Of a DNA stretch of 64,000 bases, positions 10,543 through 20,682 are shown piece after piece. The notes beneath the pieces were generated by a model. It had not been told where the DNA came from. It saw only the letters and a list, made by a program, of their open reading frames with translations, and made no database searches. The DNA comes from Argyresthia goedartella (Eukaryota > Arthropoda > Insecta > Lepidoptera > Argyresthiidae): the NCBI GenBank assembly GCA_949825045.1, contig OX463816.1, positions 20,719,243-20,783,242 on the forward strand. The letters are read 5' to 3'. The translations under genes and the position numbers were made by a program. Within the stretch, counting starts at the first letter, position 1. Every line of letters starts with the position of its first letter.

Positions 10543-11087
10543 TGTTCGATTCCAAATCGATATTCGATCGATGGTTTCTGAACGGCCATTTTGAATTTGA
10601 CGTTGCTGCCAACCTAGCAGTTTTTTGACAACTGACGGACGAAAGCCCTCGCAAAGTAAACGCGTTTTGGTTAGGGTATTGAAATTAAATCGCAAGCCAT
10701 CTGGAATGTATTCGGGTTTCCCTCAGGATTGTCTATATAGCTGAGTGTGTTGTGGTTCCCCGAACCAGATAAAGTTCGCATTTACGTGGCCGATTGGTTT
10801 TTACCACGTAACATAACCTGTGTTGGAACACTGTGCTCATTGAAGCTGGCCCGCCAGTCATAGGAGGTTGGCTGAAGAACCTGTCTACCAAGAAGAGCCT
10901 AGGGTGCACCCGGGCCTTGCAGAGAGACAGGAGGTTGACGGGACCGAAGCACAGACCAGGTTAGATCGACCCCAATTACTTCAGCTCGGTGAATCGCCGA
11001 CGTTCACACTTCTTGGCAACTGATCGTTACGCTACCTCGTAGCTGATGGGCCCCTACGAGGTCATTAGGTGCTGAGAAGCCTGAACA
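10543..11087 (+). repeat. 5' LTR of BEL/Pao element
   Basis: 545 bp, starting tgttcgattcc and ending gcctgaaca. It matches the 3' LTR almost base for base and should carry the element promoter. The sequence just after it (ttttggtagctatagcg) is the candidate primer-binding site; I could not name the tRNA. Confidence 0.95.
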
Positions 11088-11599
11088 TTTTGGTAGCTAT
11101 AGCGTGGCTTCCTGAGATTTGCAGCCGTCAAGGGCTCCAGGAAGGCACGATTTGGGACTATCAATCTGTAGGTATAGGCGGTTATTAGGTAACTTGGTTG
11201 TGTTCCTATATCCACATAGATTGGTAGTATTGTAAGCTATAGGTCTATTGCTGGTAGTAGATAGACAGATATTGAATTGAATTACCAGTTAGTCAATCTA
11301 TTGAATGAATGTTTTGGTTAACATAGGTAGTTACATCTATTGATAGCAGGCTATTACATTGTTTTCAGTTTATAGCAATTTATAACTTGAACTAATATTG
11401 ACTATCTGTGTGTGTTTTAATGATAAAGGGAAACTAAATTGTATTTACAGAATTTATATAGATATAAAACTCGGTTCCTATTGTTTAAGGAAAACAACAT
11501 TGTTTAAGTTGTGGTTTAGGGTTCCCTCGTTTGGGTTGTAGACTGGAGGGTCCAATAAAATTGAGTTACTGAAAATTGTGAGTAAGTATCGTTCCGATC
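11088..11599 (+). other. BEL 5' untranslated leader
   Basis: Non-coding leader between the LTR and the gag ATG, AT-rich, with several short stop-filled frames. The putative primer-binding site is at its first ~18 bases. Confidence 0.7.
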
Positions 11600-13405
11600 A
11601 TGTCGTTATCTGAAATCCAGAAGGGTGTTTCTAAGGAACTCAGATGGTTTTCCTCCGCACACGGTCTGATAGACCGTTTAGATAGGCATGATGTGGTATT
11701 GGAGCGGTCTATGGACGTTAAGGAACGTTACAATAGGGTGCTCGAATTGTCCGCGCAGGCGGAATCAGTTGATGGTTGCGCACCTGACAGGCTGTCACGG
11801 TTGCTAGGGGATGTCGACCAATGTATGGAGATGGCAGCTGCTATCACGCAGAAGGCTGCGGACAAACGTAGACAGCGCGAGTCCAGCCATGGTGGTGACA
11901 TTGAAGCACCTCTGCCGCTTCAGGGTTCGGGGTCCAGGTTACCTGCCATAACTATGCCTACTTTTGACGGAGTGTCCGGTGAATGGATGAGCTTCATCAA
12001 TCTGTTCGACAGTTTGGTGCACATGCGATCGGACATTACCAAGTCTGTCAAGATGGCTCAGCTGGTGGCAGCATTGAGGGGTGAGCCTAGGGAGCTGGTC
12101 GCTCATTTGACAGTTACGGAGGGTAACTATGAAACGGCCAGGCAATTGTTGGTCAGACGTTACCATAACAAACGGAGGTTGGCCGATGCCCAACTGAACC
12201 GTTTGTTTAGTATCCCGGTTGTGAACAAGGTCGGGGCCATACAGACGGAGGTTTTGAACCCATTGTTGTCCGTCACCAAGGCTCTAGAGAATCTTGGACT
12301 TCCGGTTGGTGAATGGTCGTACCTACTGTTGTACATTGTACTTTCCCGCCTACCCGCTGACGTGCAGACTCGTTTCGAACAGTCTCACGGGAGGTCGGCC
12401 GAGGACCTGCCCGCCTTCTCCGACTTGGTCGGATTCTTGGAAGAGGAGGCTCGACGGGCAGAGAATTTGGGGTTGACGGTCACCCATCCTTCGGAGCCAC
12501 AGAGAGCTGCCGGGAGCGCTGTGAGTAGGGGCCCTCCGACGAGGAAGGACCGCACCAACCGGCAGTCGTATGGGACTGTGAGTGAATTGACCCCACATGG
12601 TGAGACCTGCCCATGTTGTAGGCAGATTGGCCATGCTGTGGCCAATTGCAATAAGTTCGGGGAACTTAGGGTTCAGGGACGGCGCCGGATGGCCAAGCAG
12701 CGGAGCTGGTGTTTCCTGTGCCTCGGGCCACACATGGCTAGGGACTGCACGCGCACAAAAATGTGCGGATATTGTGGTGGGGCCCACAACAATCTGTTGT
12801 GCATGAACCGGTCCGGCCAACAGCCTCCACAGGGCCGTATCCAGGGTGACACGGCATGGGGCCCTGAGAATTCGTTTGCGACTCGGAGCGCAACTCAGGG
12901 GCCAACGTCCCCACGTCCACAGGGTCGTACCCAGGGTGACACGGCATGGGGCCCTGAGAATTCGTTTGCGACTCGGAGCGCAACTCAAGGGCCAACTTGC
13001 CCACGTGCACAGGGCAGTACCAGGGTGCAGGGCCGCACTCAGGACCATTACATGGGGGGCCCTGAGTTTTCGGTTGCGACTCAGCATCCGACCCAGCGGG
13101 ACATTGGGTGTGTTGAGCAGGCCGTAACGGGCGGGTGGCATGGGAAACCTTCGAGCTATGCGGGTGCGGTTCGGACGCCGCCTCAGTTGTCGCCCCGCTC
13201 GTCGCCTCGTCCTCGTCGGTCACATGTGATGTCCCCCCCGCTCATGGAGCGGCCACGGTTGAATTCACGCCCACCCCCCTTTACGGGGAATCGTAGGTTG
13301 GGAATGGAACCGGCGCGTGGGCCATTTGTACAATGGGACCCTCTGGCGTATAGCTGCATACCTGATCGGTTACAGGCACAGTGGGGCCCCGGGGGTCCTC
13401 GCTAG
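11600..13405 (+). CDS. BEL/Pao Gag
   Basis: Structural capsid/nucleocapsid protein of 601 codons starting at ATG (MSLSEIQKGVSKELRW). The central part contains LPAITMPTFDGVSGEW and FINLFDSLVHMRSD, typical of the BEL Gag domain. Three Cys-rich knuckles follow: CPCCRQIGHAVANC, CFLCLGPHMARDC and CGYCGGAHNNLLC. After them a ~31-residue segment (QGDTAWGPENSFATRSAT) is tandemly duplicated at about 12829-13010, with a third diverged copy. The frame ends at TAG (13403-13405) and pol continues in the same frame. Confidence 0.9.
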   Translation: MSLSEIQKGVSKELRWFSSAHGLIDRLDRHDVVLERSMDVKERYNRVLELSAQAESVDGCAPDRLSRLLGDVDQCMEMAAAITQKAADKRRQRESSHGGDIEAPLPLQGSGSRLPAITMPTFDGVSGEWMSFINLFDSLVHMRSDITKSVKMAQLVAALRGEPRELVAHLTVTEGNYETARQLLVRRYHNKRRLADAQLNRLFSIPVVNKVGAIQTEVLNPLLSVTKALENLGLPVGEWSYLLLYIVLSRLPADVQTRFEQSHGRSAEDLPAFSDLVGFLEEEARRAENLGLTVTHPSEPQRAAGSAVSRGPPTRKDRTNRQSYGTVSELTPHGETCPCCRQIGHAVANCNKFGELRVQGRRRMAKQRSWCFLCLGPHMARDCTRTKMCGYCGGAHNNLLCMNRSGQQPPQGRIQGDTAWGPENSFATRSATQGPTSPRPQGRTQGDTAWGPENSFATRSATQGPTCPRAQGSTRVQGRTQDHYMGGPEFSVATQHPTQRDIGCVEQAVTGGWHGKPSSYAGAVRTPPQLSPRSSPRPRRSHVMSPPLMERPRLNSRPPPFTGNRRLGMEPARGPFVQWDPLAYSCIPDRLQAQWGPGGPR

Positions 13406-16400
13406 GAATTTGCGGCCCAACCATTGGTTGCCCCCCAACCGGAGACGGTGGTGTTACCGATCGCCTCTGTGCTTGTTTGGGATTTGGCGGGCAACCCAAC
13501 ATACGTTCGCGCCCTATTAGATTCTGGAGCTCAGGGCTGCATTGTATCGAACGATTTAGCAAAATGGTTGGGCCTCAAGGTAAATAGCTATAATAAATCA
13601 ATACGGGGCGTGGGGAATGTTACGGTTACGAATGTAGTTGGTCAATCGGTGATCACGTTCTCTCCACGTTATGACATTTTGACAAAAACATCCGTGCAAG
13701 CTTTAGTAATGACGCATGTCATGGGCAGACACCCCTTGGTGAAGTTGAATCCGGCCGTTCGATTCCTGACATCAGGACTCAAGTTGGCGGATCCCGATTT
13801 TGACACTCCAGCCCCGGTCGACCTGCTACTGGGAGCAGACGTTCTGGGTAGGTTTCTGTTGTCGGATCGGCGAGTTCTTCAGCCGGACGGGTTGATTGCT
13901 GTGGATACTAAGTTTGGTCACGTGATCATGGGTCCGGCATTGCCAATGGTTAGGCCTGCCGAGTCAGATGGCATACTTATTGGCTCAGCGTTGTCAGACG
14001 CTATCCAACGTTTCTGGGAGATAGAGGAACCTCCCACCGCTCGTCGAGTCGACGCAGACGAAGAAGAGTGCGAGTTGTTTTACCAGAATAGTACTGGTCG
14101 CCTTCGTTCTGGTCGTTTTGTAACTCGACTGCCTTTCAGGGCCGATCGACCGCCACTAGGAGAATCTAGGAAGATGGCTGAGACGAGATTGATGTCGATG
14201 GAGCGTAGGATGACAAGGGACGCCGTACTTAAACAAAAATATGTTGATTTCATGAGGGAGTATGAGTCGTTAGGACACATGTCGGTATCGGGTGTGGACT
14301 GGAGATCTGAGGATCATTGTTTCCTTCCACACCATGCCGTCCTACGAACCCCTACCGGCAAGATTCGAGTTGTTTTTGATGGGTCAGCACCTACCTCGAA
14401 CGGGATGTCCCTGAATCAGTGTCTACATTCGGGACCCAAGTTGAGTCGTGATATTTCGGATATTCTCACGAGCTTTCGGAGGCACCAGATTGTATTTGTC
14501 GCAGACATTCGGATGATGTTTAGGCAAACGGTAATTCATCCGGCTGACAGAAGGTATCAGTTGATACTTTGGCGTGAGTCCACGGCCGAGCCAGTCAAGG
14601 TCTATGAGTTAAACACGAACACGTATGGGTTACGGTCTAGCCCGTATTTGGCGATGCGTACCCTGCGGGAGTTGGCGTCGCGTGACCGTGTGAGCTATCC
14701 TAGAGCCGCCGCTATCCTGGAGCAAGATTTGTACGTCGATGACGTCTGCACAGGGGCAGCCAGTGTGGAGGAAGCTCTGGACCGACGTGACGAGCTCATT
14801 CAATTGCTGGAACGAGGCGGCTATGAACTACGCAAGTGGATGTCCAACTCCCCTGAGTTGATGGCTGGTCTCCCAGATGAGTTTCAACAAGACCCGCACG
14901 TTTTTGAGAATCCTGACAACCCTAACATGTTGTCAGTGCTTGGAATTCAGTACCGGCCCGTCCATGATGAGTTTACCTATCGGGTGGTTTTAGAAACACC
15001 GAAGGCCTGGACGAAGCGGTCAGTACTGTCAACGATTGCGAGAACGTTCGACCCGAATGGATGGATTTCTCCAGTCACCTTTGCTCTCAAATGTTTTATG
15101 CAAAGGCTATGGGCGGCTCAGTTGACCTGGGACACCCACCTCTCAGGTGATTTGTTGACTGATTGGACGCGAATGTTCACCTCGCTATCGGACATAAATA
15201 ATGTATCGCTGCCGAGGAAATTGATCCCTGCTGGAGATTACAGGGCAACCCTTCACGGGTTTTGTGATGCCTCTGAACGAGGGTTTGCGGCAGCGGTTTA
15301 TTTGCGAACCGTCACCTCCACCGGGGAGGTCGACGTGCGTTTGGTTTTGGCAAAAGCCAAGGTAGCGCCTATTCGGACAAGGATGACGATTCCAAAACTG
15401 GAACTGTCCGGGGCTGCTCTTTTGACCAAACTTTTGAATCACACTCTAACAGTGTTGCGTGGGTCAGTGGTTTTAGAGGATACGGTGTACGCTTGGACGG
15501 ACAGCCAGATTGTTTTGTGCTGGCTGAAGGCTTCGGTCCATAACTTAGAGGTTTTTGTTGCGAACCGTGTCTCCCAGATTGTGTCGTCTGAGGTCCCACT
15601 GACCTGGAGACATGTACCAGGAGAATTGAACCCGTCTGATTGTGCATCCAGGGGATGTCGGGCTCCTGAACTCGTTAGACACCATTTGTGGTGGGGACCA
15701 CCCTGGCTTGCCAAGAGAGAATCGGACTGGCCGCACAGCCATGTAGTAGTATCTTCGGATCATGGCCCCAGAGCGGCCGTGCATGTTACCCAGAAGGCTG
15801 AGGACCCTGACGCCGGGTTTCTGCTGGACCGGTATAGCTCACTTGACAAGTTGATAAACGTGTCCACTTGGATTAGGAGATTCGCTCGAAATTGTCGTAC
15901 TCCTCGCGATCAGCGAACGTTGAACCCTATTCTGACTCCGGCAGAACGAAACGAGTCGCTATTGAATTTGGTCCGGTTGGTACAGTCCTCGAAGTTTGGG
16001 GCAGAATTGGAGATTATACGAAGTGGACGTTCGAAATTGAAGGGAGCCGTCGCGCGTCTCAACCCCTTTGTTGATTCGACCGGGTTACTTCGGGTAGGAG
16101 GAAGATTGCGCAATGCGAATCTGTCGTATTCGGCTCGTCACCCACTTCTGCTCCCCAAGGGGGTACAGTTAGTTGAATTGCTGGTGACTGATCGTCATAT
16201 TAAAAACGCGCATGCCGGCTGTAACGCGTTGTTGGCCACGCTCCAGCGGGAGTTTTGGATCTTATCTGCCCGCCGTGTCATACGGAACATCGTGTTTCGG
16301 TGCATGCCTTGTTATCGACTTAAGGCTGCCACGATGCAACCTCTCATGGGGGACTTGCCCCCTGATCGTGTGAATGAGGTCAGACCGTTTTCAGGTGTTG

Positions 16401-17296
16401 GTACGGATTTTGCAGGACCGTTTATGGTGAAGAGTTCACGATTGCGTACCGCTAGGCAATACAAGGCGTACCTATGTGTGTTTGTTTGTTTAACCACCAA
16501 GGCGGTACATCTCGAGCTCGTGGCTGATCTCTCGACAGAGGCTTTCATTGCTTGTTTGGATAGGTTTGTTTCTCGAAGGGGACTTCCAACTTTGATCCGC
16601 TCTGATAACGGCACTAACTACATCGGTGCGGAACGATACTTACGAGAGATAGTCAACTTTTTGAATGTAAATAAAGTGGATATTGGAACGGCCCTCTCCC
16701 GTCGGGGTATACAGTGGACCTTCAGCCCACCGATTTGCCCCCACTGGGGTGGGATTTTTGAGGCCGTAGTTAAGTCAGCTAAGACGCACTTGGGGCGTAT
16801 AGTAGGTCAGACCGCGCTGACTTTTGAGGAGCTCGCGACATTGTTTTGTAAGATCGAGGCCGTTCTCAATTCGCGACCGTTGTGTCCGCTCAGCTCGGAT
16901 CCAAATGACCTGGAGGCTCTGACCCCAGGCCATTTCTTGATAGGACAGCCACTTAACGCGTTGCCCGAGCACCCCTTCGAGGGAGTGAAATTGTATCGGT
17001 TGTCAAGGTATCAGATGTTGCAGCAGTTTACTCAGAATTTCTGGAAGCGTTGGTCGCTCGAGTATCTGCATATCTTACAACAGCGCCTTAAGTGGACTGA
17101 CAAAACCAGCCCCCCTAGTGTTGGTGACCTCGTTCTGGTTAAGGATGCTAACCTACCGCCACTACGTTGGCGCAGGGGGCGCATTGTTAACTTGTTCCCT
17201 GGCAAGGACGGGACCCCCCGGTCTGCGGAGGTTCTAGTAGGAGGCTCGGTTCTAAAACAAGCGGTAGCAACGTTGTCTCGGCTGCCCGTAGATTAG
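13406..17296 (+). CDS. BEL/Pao Pol (protease, RT, RNase H, integrase)
   Basis: The frame follows Gag directly without a shift. Aspartic protease: ALLDSGAQGCIVS. Reverse transcriptase: VVFDGSAPT, FVADIRMMFRQ and the catalytic LYVDDVCTG. RNase H: FCDASERGFAAAVYL and AWTDSQIVLCWL. Integrase zinc site: HIKNAHAGCNALL followed by CMPCYR; core DFAGPF, RSDNGTNYIGAE and WGGIFEAVVKSAK. About 1,300 codons with no further stops. The first ATG is well inside, so expression probably needs read-through of the TAG at 13403; a nonsense mutation in an ancestral single Gag-Pol frame is the alternative. Confidence 0.93.
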   Translation, partial: EFAAQPLVAPQPETVVLPIASVLVWDLAGNPTYVRALLDSGAQGCIVSNDLAKWLGLKVNSYNKSIRGVGNVTVTNVVGQSVITFSPRYDILTKTSVQALVMTHVMGRHPLVKLNPAVRFLTSGLKLADPDFDTPAPVDLLLGADVLGRFLLSDRRVLQPDGLIAVDTKFGHVIMGPALPMVRPAESDGILIGSALSDAIQRFWEIEEPPTARRVDADEEECELFYQNSTGRLRSGRFVTRLPFRADRPPLGESRKMAETRLMSMERRMTRDAVLKQKYVDFMREYESLGHMSVSGVDWRSEDHCFLPHHAVLRTPTGKIRVVFDGSAPTSNGMSLNQCLHSGPKLSRDISDILTSFRRHQIVFVADIRMMFRQTVIHPADRRYQLILWRESTAEPVKVYELNTNTYGLRSSPYLAMRTLRELASRDRVSYPRAAAILEQDLYVDDVCTGAASVEEALDRRDELIQLLERGGYELRKWMSNSPELMAGLPDEFQQDPHVFENPDNPNMLSVLGIQYRPVHDEFTYRVVLETPKAWTKRSVLSTIARTFDPNGWISPVTFALKCFMQRLWAAQLTWDTHLSGDLLTDWTRMFTSLSDINNVSLPRKLIPAGDYRATLHGFCDASERGFAAAVYLRTVTSTGEVDVRLVLAKAKVAPIRTRMTIPKLELSGAALLTKLLNHTLTVLRGSVVLEDTVYAWTDSQIVLCWLKASVHNLEVFVANRVSQIVSSEVPLTWRHVPGELNPSDCASRGCRAPELVRHHLWWGPPWLAKRESDWPHSHVVVSSDHGPRAAVHVTQKAEDPDAGFLLDRYSSLDKLINVSTWIRRFARNCRTPRDQRTLNPILTPAERNESLLNLVRLVQSSKFGAELEIIRSGRSKLKGAVARLNPFVDSTGLLRVGGRLRNANLSYSARHPLLLPKGVQLVELLVTDRHIKNAHAGCNALLATLQREFWILSARRVIRNIVFRCMPCYRLKAATMQPLMGDLPPDRVNEVRPFSGVGTDFAGPFMVKSSRLRTARQYKAYLCVFVCLTTKAVHLELVADLSTEAFIACLDRFVSRRGLPTLIRSDNGTNYIGAERYLREIVNFLNVNKVDIGTALSRRGIQWTFSPPICPHWGGIFEAVVKSAKTHLGRIVGQTALTFEELATLFCKIEAVLNSRPLCPLSSDPNDLEALTPGHFLIGQPLNALPEHPFEGVKLYRLSRYQMLQQFTQNFWKRWSLEYLHILQQRLKWTDKTSPPSVGDLVLVKDANLPPLRWRRGRIVNLFPGKDGTPRSAEVLVGGSVLKQAVATLSRLPVD

Positions 17297-17328
17297 GGGA
17301 CAGGTGGGTGCCTGTCCGGGCGGGTGAT

Positions 17329-17873
17329 TGTTCGATTCCAAATCGATATTCGATCGATGGTTTCTGAACGGCCATTTTGAATTTGACGTTGCTGCCAACC
17401 TAGCAGTTTTTTGACAACTGACGGACGAAAGCCCTCGCAAAGTAAACGCGTTTTGGTTAGGGTATTGAAATTAAATCGCAAGCCATCTGGAATGTATTCG
17501 GGTTTCCCTCAGGATTGTATATATAGCTGAGTGTGTTGTGGTTCCCCGAACCAGATAAAGTTCGCATTTACGTGGCCGATTGGTTTTTACCACGTAACAT
17601 AACCTGTGTTGGAACACTGTGCTCATTGAAGCTGGCCCGCCAGTCATAGGAGGTTGGCTGAAGAACCTGTCTACCAAGAAGAGCCTAGGGTGCACCCGGG
17701 CCTTGCAGAGAGACAGGAGGTTGACGGGACCGAAGCACAGACCAGGTTAGATCGACCCCAATTACTTCAGCTCGGTGAATCGCCGACGTTCACACTTCTT
17801 GGCAACTGATCGTTACGCTACCTCGTAGCTGATGGGCCCCTACGAGGTCATTAGGTGCTGAGAAGCCTGAACA
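17329..17873 (+). repeat. 3' LTR of BEL/Pao element
   Basis: 545 bp, near-identical to the 5' LTR. It is preceded by a G-rich stretch (ggggacaggtgggtg) that may serve as the polypurine tract and followed by the target duplication cacgg at 17874-17878. Confidence 0.95.
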
Positions 17874-17878
17874 CACGG

Positions 17879-18355
17879 TAACGCTCGTCTAACGCTCGCG
17901 ATGAATGCGTGGCAACTGACAAGATGGCGGCCCGTGGGCTACGTGCCCTATAAGATTAGCGTTGCTATTGGTCCTTTCTAAGTGTGCGTGAGTTGAAACA
18001 TGTAAAACGTTTGAGAGTGTGTTTTTCTGAGAGTGGCCCTTAATAGGCCAGGGATACCAATGTCAATATGTAAATTGACATAGGTATCCCTATAATAATA
18101 AATGTAGCCACTTACATATTTCTGTTTTTGAGTAAATTTTTAGATGTAAACTAATTAATAAGTGACTAATTAATGATGTCCGGCCTCCTTCAGTATCCAA
18201 CCTCTTTAATGCTGGTGTTTACAGCTGGCCAGAAATTGAAGCAAATAAAAAAAACGAGTTTCAGGTCAAATTCCTTTCAGATGGAATCACAATTTTATTC
18301 TGTTAAAAAACTATTTTTGTCCATATTTTGCTTCTTTTAACATCTTTTGTTAATA
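17879..18355. other. Non-coding spacer with a hairpin
   Basis: No gene. A near-perfect fold-back lies at 18050-18091: 18-bp arms agggataccaatgtcaat and attgacataggtatccct, one mismatch, 6-bp spacer. Its right arm plus the following ~25 bases recur at about 21409-21443, so this is part of a dispersed repeat. The sequence ggcccttaataggcc just before it resembles the pogo subterminal motif. Confidence 0.55.
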
Positions 18356-19348
18356 ATGCCACGTCAACGAAGGCATATGGATGCCATTACTGCCACCAGA
18401 GCCGTTACATTGATTGCTGAAGGTCATTCACAGCGGTCTGTAGCTTTTTCGTTGGGTTTCTCTCGCCGATCCATCCAAAATGTGTGGGATCGGTTCCAAG
18501 AGACTGTCAGTGTTGCAAGAAGGCCTGCATCGGACAGGGTGCGAGCGACTACGGCACAAGAGGATCGCTACATCCGATTGAGTGCCCGTCGAGAGCGCTC
18601 TGTGACGGCACGTAAGTTACAAAATCGCCTACGGTTGACAACGGGGACTCGTGTTAGTGACCAAACGATACGTAATCGACTAGTACGAATTCCTTTATCT
18701 AGGTTTCGACGTGGAAATCGTTTAAGTTTTTGCCGCGAACATTCAGATTGGAGCATGAATCAATGGGGTATGGTGCTCTTCACAGATGAGTGTAAAGTGA
18801 AGATTTGTAGTGATGATCGGCGGATTAGAGTATGGAGACAGGGTGAGAGATTTTCCGATGTCTGCATCAAGGAAATTGACCGCTTTGGAGGTCCTAGTGT
18901 GATGGTTTGGGCTGGGATTAGCTTACAAGGCAAAACTGAGCTGGTTTTCTTAAATCAAGGCACAGTAACTGCACAACGGTACATCGATGAAGTCATCAGG
19001 CCTCATGTGATTCCATTCTCACAGAGAGTGGGGCCAGGGTTCTGGTTAATGCATGACAATGCCCGCCCACACACAGCTCGGGCCACTCAGACTGTACTGG
19101 ATGACTCCCATATTCGTGTCCTACCATGGCCAGCGTATAGTCCGGATTTAAATCCAATAGAGCATATGTGGGACCAATTAAAACGAAGGGTTAGGGAGCA
19201 TGAGCAAGAGGTTCACAACCAGCAACAGCTTGTGGATGCTCTGAAACGTGTGTGGGAAGAGATACCTGATGAATACATCAGAAACTTAATCGAAACGGGT
19301 GTGTTCTCCTCTCCTGAATACAGGAGAGGAGAACACACCCGTTACTAA
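18356..19348 (+). CDS. Tc1-family transposase
   Basis: Cut-and-paste transposase of about 330 residues starting MPRQRRHMD. The N-terminal paired helix-turn-helix region includes AEGHSQRSVAFSLGFSRRS, and the catalytic DD34E triad is visible as VLFTDECKV, WLMHDNARPHTA and SPDLNPIEHMWDQL. The frame is intact. The linker between the second HTH and the first Asp (IRNRLVRIPLSRFRRGN) seems shorter than usual, suggesting a small in-frame deletion. The last 15 codons lie in a perfect fold-back (19294-19343), so the original C terminus may be altered. I did not find convincing terminal inverted repeats. Confidence 0.9.
   Translation: MPRQRRHMDAITATRAVTLIAEGHSQRSVAFSLGFSRRSIQNVWDRFQETVSVARRPASDRVRATTAQEDRYIRLSARRERSVTARKLQNRLRLTTGTRVSDQTIRNRLVRIPLSRFRRGNRLSFCREHSDWSMNQWGMVLFTDECKVKICSDDRRIRVWRQGERFSDVCIKEIDRFGGPSVMVWAGISLQGKTELVFLNQGTVTAQRYIDEVIRPHVIPFSQRVGPGFWLMHDNARPHTARATQTVLDDSHIRVLPWPAYSPDLNPIEHMWDQLKRRVREHEQEVHNQQQLVDALKRVWEEIPDEYIRNLIETGVFSSPEYRRGEHTRY
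19294..19343. repeat. Perfect fold-back, 23-bp arms, 4-bp spacer
   Basis: aacgggtgtgttctcctctc… and its exact complement are separated by aata. It overlaps the 3' end of the Tc1 transposase frame and looks like an inverted duplication of coding sequence. Confidence 0.9.
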
Positions 19349-19985
19349 ACCATTAAAAAAACAGCTTGTGTCAGTTTTTGTGTTGTTTTGCAAAGAGTTT
19401 CTGTTTAGTTTTTGCTGTTGACAATGGACTAATTTCATGTTAATTGAAATAAGTGAAACAATTGACTACACAATTAAATGGTTATTAGCATAAGTTAAAA
19501 CAAAAGCCTTGTTACATGTTATTTTAATAAATATACATTACTGTTTACTATATTTTTCACGTAGCAATCAAAATACTTAGTGGCCCCTATTTTCTTTTGA
19601 GTAGTATAGATAGCTAGATCATCATCATAGAAGCTACAAAAAATAACACACCTCTGGCTCTGATGTAGTTGTGCTCTCTGGCTGACAGCTGACATGTTCG
19701 CTCGCATAAATAAAATATACATAAAATATGCAATGCAACAATAAGCACCTCCCAGAAAAATTATGTCGTATTGTTTTTCCAGATTATAAAAACACCTTGA
19801 AAAAACATGCAGTACCTTCATATTTTCCTTGGAATCCAGCTCCACATACACAAGACATATTATTTGTGTCAGAGGAACCTACCAGCCGGAGCTCAGGATC
19901 TGATAAGGAAAATTCGGCTTGGGTCTAGAATCGTTTCGCAGGAGAAGGGGAGTAAAAGAGGTTAAATCTGGTAGGGGCTGGCTCT

Positions 19986-20475
19986 CTGATTATAACAATA
20001 CCACTCTTATTACAAGGTAATGCATATTATCGAGTTTAAATAAAAATTGTTTCTAACCTCAAATTCAGATAAAAAGCGATAACGAAATGTACAAATGGGC
20101 ATTCAGGGCAAAATACTGCGGTAACTTAGGTGAAGGGTAAAGGGGGTGAGCGAAGCGAAGCCCCCTTTATCCTTCGTATTAGGTTGAACATGTAGGAACA
20201 ACAAAAATACTTAACAAAAAAAGTGTTTTTGCTGATAATTTTTTGCTGTAAAAATCAGTATTTTTGATGTGCGACTAAATACTTGCCTTTTTATGAGCCC
20301 TAGTAGCCGGAGCTAAGGCGATTGAAATAATAATGCGAAATAGGTCACTTTCGTAGCGAAATGATGTTAACATAACCTCAAAAATTGTAACCTCAAAAAC
20401 GAGGTTACAAAAAGTTATTTTCTCAAGAACGGTGCATTACCTTGTAATGGGAGTAGCGTCAGGGGAATCACTCAG
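19986..20475. repeat. MITE-like element
   Basis: The ends share an inverted repeat that includes attacaaggtaatgca on both sides, at about 20010 and its complement at about 20435. No coding capacity is seen in the ~490 bp between. The extent is approximate. Confidence 0.45.
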
Positions 20476-20604
20476 TCAAGTCACCGAGAAAACAACAAAG
20501 TTAACAGACCATATCATTTGCCAGAGCCATCGAACTGCTGACGGCCGTCGGGGCGGGGGGGGCGTCATTCTCTAGTCTGTCTGTGTAGTGAGGACCGTAT
20601 AATA

Positions 20605-20682
20605 TAACCCGGCCGAGTAAAATGTCACCTCGTTGATATGCATGTCACCTCGTAATGACGACACCTTTACTCGTCCGGGTTA
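20605..20682. repeat. Miniature inverted-repeat element, 78 bp
   Basis: taacccggccgagtaaa at the left end pairs with tttactcgtccgggtta at the right end, 17 bp with one mismatch. The interior holds a direct repeat of atgtcacctcgt. No coding capacity. Confidence 0.6.

Larger units (their letters stand above)
10543..17873 (+). mobile_element. Complete BEL/Pao LTR retrotransposon
   Basis: Two 545-bp LTRs (10543-11087 and 17329-17873) start TGTTCG and end GAACA, flanked by the 5-bp target duplication cacgg. Between them one long frame encodes Gag and Pol, interrupted by a single TAG. I noticed only one LTR-LTR difference (near 10732), so insertion is recent. Domain order (protease, RT, RNase H, integrase) and the YVDD-type RT fit Pao/BEL. 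No envelope frame follows pol. Confidence 0.95.

Noticed and set aside
13281..13562. Minus-strand frames within the BEL element as genes
   Set aside because: Antisense shadows of gag and pol; no domains.
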